Shown here: positions 12,126 through 57,747 of the stretch, piece by piece
Layout of the letters: each line of letters opens with the position of its first letter
Position numbering within the stretch: position 1 is the stretch's first letter
Position numbers and translations under genes: made by a program
The notes under the pieces: generated by a model
Seen by the model: the letters and a program-made list of their open reading frames with translations, nothing else
Databases searched by the model: none
What the model was told of the DNA's origin: nothing
NCBI GenBank assembly: GCA_022829145.1
Contig: CM040743.1
Location: 6,244,646 to 6,308,645, forward strand
Origin: Albula goreensis
Lineage: Eukaryota > Chordata > Actinopteri > Albuliformes > Albulidae
Direction of reading: 5' to 3'
Length of the DNA stretch: 64,000 nucleotides

Positions 12126-15100
12126 ATTAGACCACTACAGCAGGTTAAGGCTACAGCAGTTAAGAGTCAAAGAAACCTGTTATCCTAACGGTGCTGTTCA
12201 TTCCGTTATCCTCTTGCCTAAGCCCTCCCCTAATTCTCTCCTAACCCTTCTGATTGGAGCATTTTAAGGCACAATTTAAATAAGGACATCTTCTCATAAA
12301 GCCGTGCAGGGAACTTGTGTGTATGGTAAGTCTTCTCTTGTCCAAATTTATGCATTTACAAAGGCGTACATGCAGTGAATCACACTCCTTGTGGGGCCTC
12401 TTATTTTCACTTAGGATCCCCTTGAATTGTGGCTACCTAGTTGTAATGAATGTTTGGCTGCATATGAAAACTTACACTGACTGCAGCTTAAATCCTTGTT
12501 TTTAGAAAAGTGTCATTGGCGCTTTAACTACCACATCGAGTCAGGAAATGGGTTTAATGTCTCATCAGAATGATGGTGTACTCAAATAACACAGTGTTCC
12601 CATCACTGTGCTAGGGCATTGAGTCTGAATTTAGCCCAGTGGAAAGAGTGCCCCCTACTGGCATAACACATTTACTACCAAACCAAGGGGACTTGGTTTT
12701 TCCCAGGAGGTCTCCCATTGAAGCTGTGACCAGGCTTACACCTGCTTAGCTATAGCTGTTGGACATCAGAAGCATGTAGGGAGGAATGGCTGCTGAGTTC
12801 CAGTGGTTTGACAGGAGAAGGGTTTGGCTGCTGACTCCTGACATTCGCAGTGTTGGAGGGGCTGTGGCAGTGTAGTATATTGGTTTGGGAGCTGGTCTTG
12901 TAACTGTCATTGTAACCTTATTACTGAAATGTCCAGCTCAGATGTATGAGTGGATAGTGTGAAAACTTCAAATTGCTCTGGGTAAGAGTCTACTAAATAC
13001 ATAGGACACTTTGTTCTTGTCAAGGTACTGTCAAAAATGGATAGGATATTAAAAAATGGACAGGATAGCAGTGTAGCAATGGTTAGGGAGTTGGAAGCAG
13101 ATGGTCAGTAGGGAACAGTCTACAAGAGGTATAGAAGCAAACTCCACTAAACAGCATTTAGTTTAGAGGAGATTCATCTTCTATAATATTGAGATAATTA
13201 TAATTTTGAAAGCGTAGTAGCATTTGAGCAAGTTGTTCTGCATTCATCTCAAACTTCTTAAACACGAGGGCCTAACCATTGAAAATAAATGAGATTCTGC
13301 ATGGATTCTTGTCATGATTATTCAGTATGATAAAACTTATCATTCAGAATAGTTGAAATAACAATGTTTGCATACTGATACGTATATTGTGATGCATATG
13401 GTTATCCAGAAAAGCCAAGATGAATATGCTCTACATTTCTGTCATGTTGACCACAATCAACTACAATGCAGAGCCTGCCTGAGTCGGGCCCCTGTCTTGC
13501 TTCCAGCGGTGTCCAAACATGCTCCTCTGTTATTGTACGTGTCGGTCACAAGTTGCAAGATCTGCACTTAATCCCTTTTTAAGAAGTTCTGCAGGGCTGT
13601 AACTCCTACACTGGTACTCATAAGCTGGTAAAACTCAGCTGCCTGGTGGAAAGCTAATGGAGACCTCCCTCGTGATCCGTGCGGACAGAATGTACGCTTG
13701 CTGTGTAACCACTTTAAAATGCTGTGCTCTCTCTAGTTAAGACAGGGGTAGCATTCACATTATCCTTATACCGGTTTTCTGTATTCTGTGTGACCCTGAC
13801 ATGTAGGTCCATATCACATTCTGTAACTTGAAAATGGTGTGTTGAAATGGTTCATGTCCAGAGATTGAGATCAGAGAGTTTTAGTATTTTGGCTGTAAGA
13901 GTAACTTTACTGACTTCCTCCTAAGTCAGTGTCCCATGTGTTGTTCGGACAGAACCAGACACTTTCACGGGCCCAGCTTTAAAAGTGCTTGGCCCACACC
14001 TGGCTATGCGTGAAAGGGTCCTGCTTGTCCTAAATTCATCTTGTGCTGCTTAACATGCAGCTTCCAGCGCGGACCCATGTAGCCCAGAGCAACATGTCGA
14101 CTGCCCCAGTGATAGAGGGAAACTCAGGACCTAAAATGGCAGAGCGGCAGAGGATCGTGCTGCATTTGCCAGCATTCAGCTCTGGCGAAGCTTAAAACAG
14201 GATCGTTTTCACCTCCTGGCTGAGAGGAGAGGCTGAGACGGACTAACGCAAACAGCCTTCCTGCAGCAGCTTCTGTCTGCCTGACCACCCCCCCTCCCCA
14301 CCACCCACTGCTGGACTGAGATTCGTGCACACCATGGGCACTGTTTAGAAAGCACAAAACTGTGGCAGTGTGCAAATGCAAAATATTTATGTTTGCAGGG
14401 TTATTTAGGAGATGATATTGACATTACATTCAGTGTTTTTTTGTTTTTTTTGTTTTTTTTTGTGCTCCCTGACTTTTGTCATTTCTGGGTAGACTTAGAT
14501 GACATCAAATTATTATTTTTTTCATACCGCCATACCTTCCACATATTTCTCCAGTGCACATCGTATTTTGATGGTGTCTTAAAAGCTAGGCTGTTCTGTT
14601 GTTATCGATACCTGCATATAAAAACTGTTACCTCGGGAAAATGGTTAGTGGAGCACATCGTTTTATAATTCTGCAAGCTCTTAAGGGAAATTACTCTTTG
14701 GTAGAGTTTCAGTACAGCTGTCGTGCTCTGTGATTGACAGGGTTGAGTCGGCCATGTGGTTTTGTTGTATATTAACTGGTTTAATCCCTCACTTTGACTT
14801 CCCATAGTTGGGGAAAAATCTGACTAAAATCCTGGGTCGTTGCTCTCTGGCGGCCTCTCCTGGCTGACTGGATGCCTGCAGGTCTTGTGACAGCACATTC
14901 AAAATGTGATTGGTGTTACATTTGCTTTGTGGAAAGAAGCGATGGCTGATGAATTAGAATAGTCATGTACACAACTTCCTCCTGCCATGTGTGTGGGAGA
15001 CATCTCTGTGGGGCTGATGTAGGGTGTCTAATTTGGTTTGGGAAGGGGCGGGGGTGGGAGGGGAGAGAAAAGGTGTTGCAGTGGAAAGGTTCACTCTCTT

Positions 15101-17479
15101 CGCTACAACTTACCAGTTCACAGGTGAACTGGATGCACATAGATTCATTTTACCTTCGTTTGTACTCCTGAACAGACCACTATCCTAAAGCAAATGAAAT
15201 TGCAAGATCTTTTTCATACTCTCTGATATTACTGGTAGAACTTTAGTGGCTGAGTATCTCCTTTAACGTTTGTTTTTCTTTTTGAAGCCTTTGTAGGGTG
15301 GAACTTTATCATGGATGACCTCAGTGGATTTCCTGCAAGTATATTGGGACTGCCATGTAAAACAGGAAGGGATCACTGTTCCAGAAAGAGGTGAGCTGCT
15401 TGTTCCTGTGCATTCTGCCCTGTTGGAAATCTACTTCCTTTTTGGCTGGGAGAAGTCTGATCTATTTCCTGTATGGCTGGAAGGAGCAAAGTTTGTGGAG
15501 GATGAAATGAGATAACCTTGTCATATAATGCAAGTGCAAAATGGTGTCTGCAAGATGTAGTGGGAGTGCAGTTTGTTGGGGAACTTGCTGAATAGGCACT
15601 TAGACTGAATAGTTTCAGTAGGTGTGTATTTGCTGAAAAAAAAAGCTGAATATCTGTCTTAAAGCACAAGAACTATCCTGAATGTCTGTTATTGGTGTAG
15701 TTGGTCTGTTATTGTGACAATATGAAGTTATAAGGAAAACAAATGTCAAACTTCATGCAAAAAAATCATGAGGAATTACTGTGTCGAATGGGGTTCACAT
15801 CATTGCAATTTGACATTTTCTCAAAAGTTTTTACATTTTTTCTTGAAAACCGAGGCATTCTTAATCACTGATTTCAAGTTGCATTAATTGAGCTTGGAGC
15901 AAGTGAGCTCCTTTGCCCTGAATGGTACTTTACAGATGTGCATACATTGCCTGTATATTTATGTGACACAAGTCAATTACTGGAGAACTTTTTGCAGGTG
16001 GAAATAAGTAACTTCCTCCTACTGTAGTGCCAGGGAAGTGATCATAGTTTCACAGGGAACTGAGTTCCTATGCCTGTAGTTTTAAGAAAAGTTTGTTCAT
16101 AGGTGGATGGATTATTTTGCATGAAATGCAAGGTGTGGTTTTGTATTCACAGGCATTTTGTGCATGTTTTATATATTTGAATAAATACTAAAAATGAAAT
16201 AATGTTCAGTTTCTTTGATTACAAGCAAAACTACAGACTCTGGTAGTGAAAGGTATTTTGAATGTGTAGCGTGGGGGAATCCTACTGTCATTCTGAGTTG
16301 GCTACTGTCTGTGCTGGGTAATTCTCAAGAGATCAGTGATTTGGCTTATTTAAAAAAAAAAAAAAAAAAACTGCATGTGTCTCTTCACAAGGATGTCTTG
16401 CATCTGAGTTTCTGCTGTTGGTGGAATCGCTCACTGTGCAAAGTGCACTTTATTTAGTTTTGTTGTCCATTGCAATGCTGCAGGTTGTTTCAAATTCTAT
16501 TATGAAGTCCAGTGTCCTGTCACTCTGACTCACTTTCCATTAGCAAAAGTTTAAAGTTGTCTTGTTTTTGTGGGACAGGTTACATGAAATGTAATGGGCT
16601 GAAAGTTTTTGTGCTGGAGCACCTGAACCAACTGAGAATGCCAGTGAACACTAGAGGTTTGAGTCAGAAATTTAGCTCACTTCTGAATTAGGTTTGTAGC
16701 TCATGGTTTGGAAAATATTGATGTTACAAATGGTACCGCATAAATGCCAACGCAATGTCTGTTGGAATATAATTGTATTGCATGGTTTTTTGCCCAAGCC
16801 CTTGTCCTTCTACTCTTCTGTAACTACTGAGTGGCCACAGTCTCCTTCTTATGCAAAAAAGCATTTACTGTAGTTGCATCAAGTAGAATGTATATGTATT
16901 TGCTCAGACAGAAATGTCCCTTGCAACTACAGATCGCACCAGAAGAGGGCAATATTTTCAAAGCTAGGACGACGAAAAAATATGTCCCAAAACAGGTTGT
17001 ATCCGTTGCCAGCCGGCACAGTTTGTACATTTATTTTTATCCTAGATCTTTGTAATTTCTAAACTGTTATTTTAAGTATGTTGACATCGTGTTACATTTA
17101 CCCTTGAAGTTTGGAGCCAAATACCTAACTTAATGGCAATGAATACGCTAAAGTACAATAATTAGCTTGTGAATTTGTAGTGTACCACGATTTTGGAAGA
17201 CCACGTGCATCTAACTTTCATTTTTTATATAAACGTCGCAAAGTAACATTTTGACGGCCAGCCGAGTTATAGTCCTCTACTGTTCACTGCCCTGTTTGAC
17301 AGGCACTTTGTTTTAAAGTTGCCCATTTCAGCATCATTGTTAATTTTGATGTGTTCACTTTAACTTTACGTGGAATACACGCTTTGTCCTTTAAAATTTA
17401 TAGATTTTCAGAGAGGGAAATGTAAATAATTCCATGCAACTAGCAGCGGCAAGGGCATCGGTGCTCGCTGTCTCAAAAC
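11880..17479. other. Non-coding DNA upstream of the epc1 promoter
   Basis: Contains a T32 run (12093-12124), a SINE (12866-13000), CTCF-like motifs at 12647-12661 (- strand) and 16937-16951 (+ strand), and an A19 run at 16352-16370. The remaining sequence is ordinary AT-rich DNA, with no gene recognised. Confidence 0.5.
12866..13000 (+). mobile_element. tRNA-derived SINE fragment
   Basis: Starts GGCAGTGTAGTATATTGG (A-box region) and ends CTCTGGGTAAGAGTCTACTA, as in the widespread fish SINE whose tail reads CTCTGGATAAGAGCGTCTGC. The B-box part is missing, so this is an internally deleted copy. Confidence 0.65.
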
Positions 17480-17961
17480 CTGGCTGTTTATGATAGTGAA
17501 GGTAGGGGACGAGCGTGGTTTGTTCACGGCAGGCGCGCTCTGTTTTTCAGCCTCTGCCCGAGCGGAGAGGGAGGGTTTCCTCTCAGACTGTATGGAGCGC
17601 TCCCCTCCCCCACCGCCGCGAACGCGCACGCGCGCGGGACCGTGTGGGAATGGCTGTTGTGTTATCGGGGGTTGGGCCGCTAGGAGCGAACGGAGAGTTA
17701 GAGAGTTTTTAATGTCCGCCATGTTGGCCATGGCGTATTGAACCAGGGAGAGTAAGCGGAGTGACTGAAAAAAGAGACCGAAAGAGAGCGACCAAGATCC
17801 GGGCCTTCCCGGCTCCGTTCGCTTCGCCATTTATATATTTTTTACCAATCGATCAATAGACTCTTGGAGAACGACACAGACCCATCCATGAGAACTCAAA
17901 CCGGGACAGTTGTGAATTTTAGGGGATCGGATAGATTTATGCTGCATCTCGAATTATAAAA
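17480..17961 (+). promoter_or_regulatory. epc1: epc1 CpG-rich promoter and 5' leader
   Basis: The region just upstream of exon 1 is the most CpG-dense part of the first 18 kb (for example the CG-rich run around 17606-17640). No TATA box stands at a convincing distance. A YY1-like CCGCCATNTTGG motif lies at 17716-17727, as often found near the start site of CpG-island promoters. The exact start site cannot be read. Two short upstream ORFs sit inside the likely leader. The long open frames here on both strands (such as 140 codons on the - strand) are a by-product of high GC. Confidence 0.75.
17888..17959 (+). other. Upstream ORF, 23 codons, ending 2 nt before the epc1 start
   Basis: ATG at 17888 opens a frame of 23 codons that stops with TAA at 17957-17959, two bases before the epc1 ATG. 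If the leader includes this stretch, ribosomes translating it would have almost no distance to reinitiate at the main start. A second shorter ORF of 9 codons with three in-frame ATGs runs from 17712 to 17741. Peptide function is not claimed. Confidence 0.5.
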
Positions 17962-52355
<34,394 letters not shown>

Positions 52356-53990
52356 TGTCTGGCAACTCGGTGGGGTGGGGTGGGAGTGGGAGGGGGAGTG
52401 CGTGTGTGTGCGCACGCACATGCACTTGCGTGTATGTGTGTGCGCATGCTGAAGAACTGGGCCTGGGTGCTATGCATCGTAGCATTGTGAATGCAAGGGA
52501 CGGCGGAATGCGGCACGTTCCGTTTCCATGGCAACTTCGACGGGACTTAATTGCAATGCTCATCTCTCGTGCTTTTTTTTTTTTTTTTTTTTTTTTTCTC
52601 CATTTCTTTGTTACTGTTCAGAGGTATCAAGAAAAAAAAAAAACATCTGTAAATTATGACTATGGCAATTATTATATGTACAGTACAGCATATTTGTAAT
52701 ATCACCTTCCTCTCCCCCAGACTCTCTCCCCCTTGTATATACGTTACTTGAATACAGAAAAAAAAAAAGAAACTGTTCATTTGTGATGTTTTGCACTTGG
52801 GAAAAAAAAAAAAAAGAAAAAAATTGCAACAGGTGAGAGTGAGAGATGTGAGTTTGTATAGCAAAGAAAAATGTCATCACATCATATGCATGGTGCGGAT
52901 CCTGCTGTTTTATCTATTTATTGTGCCGTGTTTACAGTTTTGGTTTTTTGTTTTAGTTTTTTTTTTTTTTTTGTTTTGTTTGGGTTTTTTTTTTTTTTTG
53001 TTTTTTTTTTTTTTTTTACACACTGTACCTTCATTGATTCCTGTGCTGTAGTAAATGTGATAGATAGCTATGGATTCCTCTGTATTTTGTATATTGTGAA
53101 CATTACCTAGGGCCACACCCCTCTTTCAGGGAGCCCAGAGTGTTCGTCGTATCATGTGGAAAATAATGATGACATACATACAGAATTTTTGGGGAGGGGG
53201 CAGGGGGTCGGCAGGGGAGCAGGAGCAGTGGGTGGAACTCGAGTGTCAGTTTGGTTTGTGGATGGGGGTCATGAGGGGGCGGGAGGGTGGGGAGGGGGGT
53301 GACTCTGTCCCGATACATGTATTGAATGAGGGATGAAGTCCTTTCCCAGAAGCCGGAACTGCTTCTGAATTAAGCACTATTTCTGTTTTTTTAAATTGCT
53401 GCTTTTATATAATTTCTGTCTCTGGTTCTCATTAAACAGAGTCCCTAATTTTTTTTTTTTTTTTTTTTTAAAACCCCCAACCCCCTTTCTTTTTGTAAGA
53501 CATGTTTAAAACATATTTTTGTACCTCCTCATCGTGATGATTGTATGCTCCTCGTATTGAAAGACTTCATTCTTTTGTTACTTGTTCATAAAAAAAGGAT
53601 ATAAGGGAGAAAAATGCAGTAATTGCTGTACGTGTATCATCAATCCAATTTCTAGAAAAAAAGAAAGACAAAAAAAAAACAGCCAGACTTTTTCTTTTTT
53701 TTTTTTTTTTTTTTTTTCCTTTTGAAATTCTCCAGAAGGCTGCAATTGCCGGAGCCACAAGTTATCGGGTGCCTTCCTTTGGAACTATTTCGAGCTCTCT
53801 TCTGTGAAGAGTATGGTACTACACAACAAAGGCTACTAGTAGTTTTTTGTCAGTACCTGAAATCTGAATGCCCAATACATTGGCAAAATTTATCCTTGAG
53901 GTTCTCTTGTCCCACCTGGAAGATGGAAAGTGACAGAACTCTCACAAAAAAAATAAAAATAAACCCCAGGGCATTATATGTTGACCAGCA
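52356..53990 (+). other. epc1: epc1 3' UTR (proximal form)
   Basis: The sequence is AT-rich with repeated oligo-T tracts (52573-52597, 52957-52972, 52985-53017, 53449-53469, 53695-53717). A Pumilio-type element TGTATATA lies at 52734-52741 and an RFX X-box-like palindrome GTTTCCATGGCAAC at 52522-52535. A variant signal ATTAAA lies at 53431-53436. Tandem AATAAA signals at 53952-53963 are followed by a T/GT-rich stretch from about 53990, so I place the main end near 53975-53995. A 153-codon open frame at 53722-54183 has no protein character and crosses the signal. Confidence 0.65.
53952..53963 (+). promoter_or_regulatory. epc1: Candidate main poly(A) signal of epc1
   Basis: Two overlapping-spaced AATAAA hexamers (53952-53957 and 53958-53963) precede TGTGTCTTGTG and an 18-nt T run (54004-54021), the usual layout of a cleavage site about 15-30 nt downstream. 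An earlier ATTAAA at 53431 is an alternative. Confidence 0.55.
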
Positions 53991-56900
53991 GATGTGTCTT
54001 GTGTTTTTTTTTTTTTTTTTTAATGACAGTGATAGTGTTTCTGTGATTTGGGTTTGTGTTTTTGAGTGGGATGGGATTTATAGCCTTCAGTTTATCGAAG
54101 AACATTGGTATTGTTTAACCTCATCTAACCAGGTAAGTCTCATTGAAATTGAAAATCTGTCTTTGCAGGACACCCAGGGATGACAAAACATGTAGCTTCA
54201 AAGCAGGAATTCCAGTGACATTTGGAGATTCTTCATTTCTTAATCTTTAAGCTTTCTTACTCGGGGGTCAGAAATTGTTTGACTTCACTAGCTTTATAGT
54301 GCTTTAGAAATTTACTTTTGGAAAAACAGTGAATGAGATTGAGGGGGCCAGAATACAGCTGAATGATCTTTGAGTGGTTGCCACTGACAACAGCCGTGTA
54401 TTTCTGTTCAACGCCCAGTTCAGGAAATCATTTTAATGGCGCTCTGCTGCTGTATCAAAATAATTCCAAATAGACATGTTGCCATAGGTCCCCCCTCACC
54501 CCCCCCCCCAAAAAAAATCCTATCACATTTTGTAGATGTTCACAGCCAACAGTGAAACACTGAAAATGGTAGTTTCACTCAATTAGTTAGCCATGCTGCA
54601 GGCTACACCAGAAGATTGAGTTGGGTGGAGGGCAGTGGCAGTGTTCTACCTGTAGTCCATTGTAAATGAAATGGGCTGCAGAAAGCATGTTTTTTTTTTT
54701 TTTTTTTTGTGTGCTTCTCTGTAGGAAAGATCAAATCTACAACCTACTAGCAAGCAGTCTGGATCAATATTCTTCAGCTTTGTTCATGGCGACTGCAGAT
54801 ATGCAGTGATAAAGATCAATCCTCCTGTAATTTGACTACAATTTGTACAAACTAAAGCAAGTACATGCTGCTGCTTTTGAAAAGGAAAACAGTGTGAGTA
54901 AATGGAAGGAAGCTATGGTTGCATAGTGTATCTGCTCTGAGAGGCTGGTCTATGTAGCTTGTCCTGTGGAGTTAAAAATGACCATTTGCCAAGACAATTT
55001 TTTCACACAGCATGCACTGTGCAATATTGACTGACATTTTGACAGAAAGTTTCATAAGTTGCATTGTGTTCATATATTTTACCAGGTGTGGTTATCTGGA
55101 GAGAAGTGCACAACTCGCATTCGTGCATTGTTGATATGCCTTTGCTTTAAGTGAAGATAGGCATGTCTTTAGGGTGACCAGTGAAATCCAGTTTTCCAGT
55201 AGCTCTGCCATCAGTAGCAATGTAGCCCACAGCCTCATCCACTATGCCACCCAGTGTCATTCAGGCCACTTGTGTCAAGCTTGAAGAATGTAAGGCTTTT
55301 CAGCATAGCATCTGGCGGAGGGGAAAAAACACTCGTCTCTCTCTCCCCCTCTCTCTTCCCCTCCCCTCCCCCAACTCCCGTCCTGTACAAAGACCGATGA
55401 CCTTTCTCTTATCCGGTCCTCCTACAGAACATCTTCACTGCACTCGCTGTAGATACGAAGACAAGAGCTTCTTCCCTCCGTGTGGACAATGGATCCTGCA
55501 GAGTCCTTCAAAGTGTTCCGAGGTCATGTCTATTGTGGGAGAAGAAACGCTCTGTGCTGCCGTAGTATGTTTTTAATTCCTGGAGACGTGCAGTTATTGA
55601 GGAGTGCGGATTCATGAATTGAGGACATGGGATGCATAATAGTAAATTGTATATAACTTTGCAAGTTTTAAGACGCTACTTGGTAACAAATGTATTCAAA
55701 TTAATGTATTTCAAAAGGTAATTTGAAGTTTTAAGTGGTGTGGTTACATTTCTCTGTAAAGCAAAGAGAAATCAGGCCTCATCCTACAGTAGCATTCAGA
55801 CATACTCATTTTTAAGATGTTAATGTTTTAGTAATACTGAAGAGATGAAGGATTCGTATCTACACACACTGGAGCATGCCTGTTTGTACACCTTGTACTG
55901 TTGCATAGTGAAAAGAGAATTAAGGTATTGTGACCACAAAAAAAAATATATATATGTAGAGAGAGAGAGAGCTTTTAGCGACTGCCACTTCCATTCGTGC
56001 TCCAAGGCCAAGGACTGGCCTCGCTGGAGGAGATAGGATGTGAGTCATAGCTCTGGGGACGGAAACGGGAGATGTGAGAGAACACAGCCGGACACGCTCG
56101 CATTCACGCTCGCGTTGAGATTGTCCTGTTCTTATGCCTCTGCTTTGAGCGGTGTGACCTGCTAACGGGTCTTATAAGTGATTGAAGAGCTGCTGTGTTC
56201 TGTGCATTTCCCTCACTCTTTTAAGAACATCCTTGAACCCCCACCCTTCCTCCGTGCCCCCCAAACATCCCTGAGATGTGACAATAAGAATTCTTCCTGT
56301 TCTAAAACTTGTGTTGTCAGGCAAATAGGTAAGAGTATTTGGCATGGGACTTCAGGTAGAACTCCACATGAGATGTTTGATCAGAATGGCTGACCTTGAC
56401 GGTGGAAATGTAGCTCTTGTAAGTGTGATAGTAGAGCCTCGTCTCCAGGTAAAAGGCCATGAGTCCCTCAGAGTCCATCAAAGGCCATAACTGGATTTCA
56501 GGAATTCCATTATGCTGTTGTCATATATAGGCTAGTTGAAAACTAGTGGGGGGGTCAGCGATTGTATCTGGGTGGCCATGGCCCCCCCTTGGCAGCGCCA
56601 TTGTAACCAACCGCAGTAACACCCGGATCAGAGAGAGGCTTATGTGGACTTTAACCAGAGCTGGCCCAACATATGGCGAACTGGAGGAGCGATTCCAATA
56701 AAATGCATGGATACACAAAGTGGGCCAATTTAAACTCTGAGCAAATACAGGATGGCTGGCGGGGTAATTAAAGCACGAGCACTCTTTTGTCAAGCTCGTA
56801 CCGTAGCTCTCCTCACAAGTGTCATCTTACTCGTTGCCATCTTATTAATTTCTCGATGCACAAAAGCATTATGAATCTTTTTTTTTTTTTTTTCGTTTTT

Positions 56901-57567
56901 TTTTTTTTTTTAAACTCCCCTCCTCTAATAGTGTGTTCAGTGTTCCATCTATAATGACTTAATGGGGGGGAAAGAGGATGGATGGGGCTGGTTTTGTAAT
57001 CGCCCCTGTCTCCTCAAGATGGTGTTTTCAAAGCAAATATTTTAATATAGCTATTATGATTTCCTTTGAAGTATGAGGTTTTATTCCACTTTTGAAATTT
57101 TGAATTGTAAATAAATATGGCACACTACAAAGCACTGCACTGAATTCTCAAGTGGGCAGGTGAGGGGCTGGGGGTGGGGTTTGGGGGGGCGGGTTGAAAT
57201 TAAAGTCTGTCTCACCTTGCTTTTCTCCTGAGGTCCTGAGGCAATGAATATTGTGAAGGGGAACATGAGAATATTACATCTTGCAAAGAGTCTATTAAGG
57301 AGGATTAGCAATCAAACAATCGAAAAATGGGGGCACTTCAGGGGGACAATAGGGTGGTGGGAGGTCAGTAATGAGATTTTGGGGGCGGGTGTCAGGAGGT
57401 AGTTGGGGCGGGGAAGGGGGGCTGGGATAGATTTGATTAGTCAGTGAGGGTAGCTGGGGGGTTGTGGGTGAATTTTAAGTTTATTTTCTTCACTCAAGTG
57501 TTTTCTCATTACTGCTGATGTTGACATGCATGCCTTAATTACACTGTGATGTCAAAGACTGACACTT
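53991..57567. other. Intergenic DNA 3' of epc1
   Basis: T runs at 54004, 54690 and two between 56878 and 56911, a C-rich patch near 54490, a CT-rich patch near 55335-55375, an enhancer-like island (56500-56860), and a G-rich block (57155-57195). No neighbouring gene is seen. KIF5B, the next gene downstream of EPC1 in mammals, is not recognisable here. Confidence 0.5.
57110..57115 (+). promoter_or_regulatory. Possible distal poly(A) signal
   Basis: An AATAAA follows an AT-rich stretch and is itself followed within 60 nt by a strongly G-rich block, a setting compatible with a distal 3' end for a long 3' UTR isoform. Nothing but position and strand links it to epc1. Similar isolated AATAAA hexamers lie at 59555 and 61705. 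Confidence 0.25.
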
Positions 57568-57747
57568 ACGATGTGCCAGGAATTCTTGTGGTATTTCTGG
57601 ATTCTGTTCGAACAGGCTTTATTTGGTAGCGAAAAAAAGACTGTTCAAGCAGAATTCAGAAATATCACAAAAAAATTCCTGGCATATCGTCGGTGGTATT
57701 TCTGAATTCTGCTTGAACAGGCTTTATTTGGTAGCGAAAAAAGGCTG
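57568..57747. repeat. Fold-back (inverted) repeat with an added direct copy
   Basis: Arm 1 (57568-57615) and arm 2 (57641-57690) are reverse complements at roughly 85-90% over 48-50 bp, with a 25-bp loop (57616-57640). A further copy of the inner part of arm 1 plus the loop follows in direct orientation at 57694-57747. No coding capacity. Confidence 0.88.

Noticed and set aside
12071-12137. GATTAGRCCACTA direct repeats flanking a T32 run, like a target-site duplication of a tail-only retroposon
   Set aside because: The poly(A) on the opposite strand is separated from its expected target repeat by nine bases, and one repeat has a mismatch. Local duplication is as likely.
17408-17830. 140-codon open frame on the - strand over the promoter
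   Set aside because: It lies in CpG-rich DNA that also stays open on the + strand, has Arg/Pro/Gly-rich composition and no family resemblance.
53722-54183. 153-codon open frame in the 3' UTR
   Set aside because: It crosses the AATAAA signals and a T run, and shows no family similarity.
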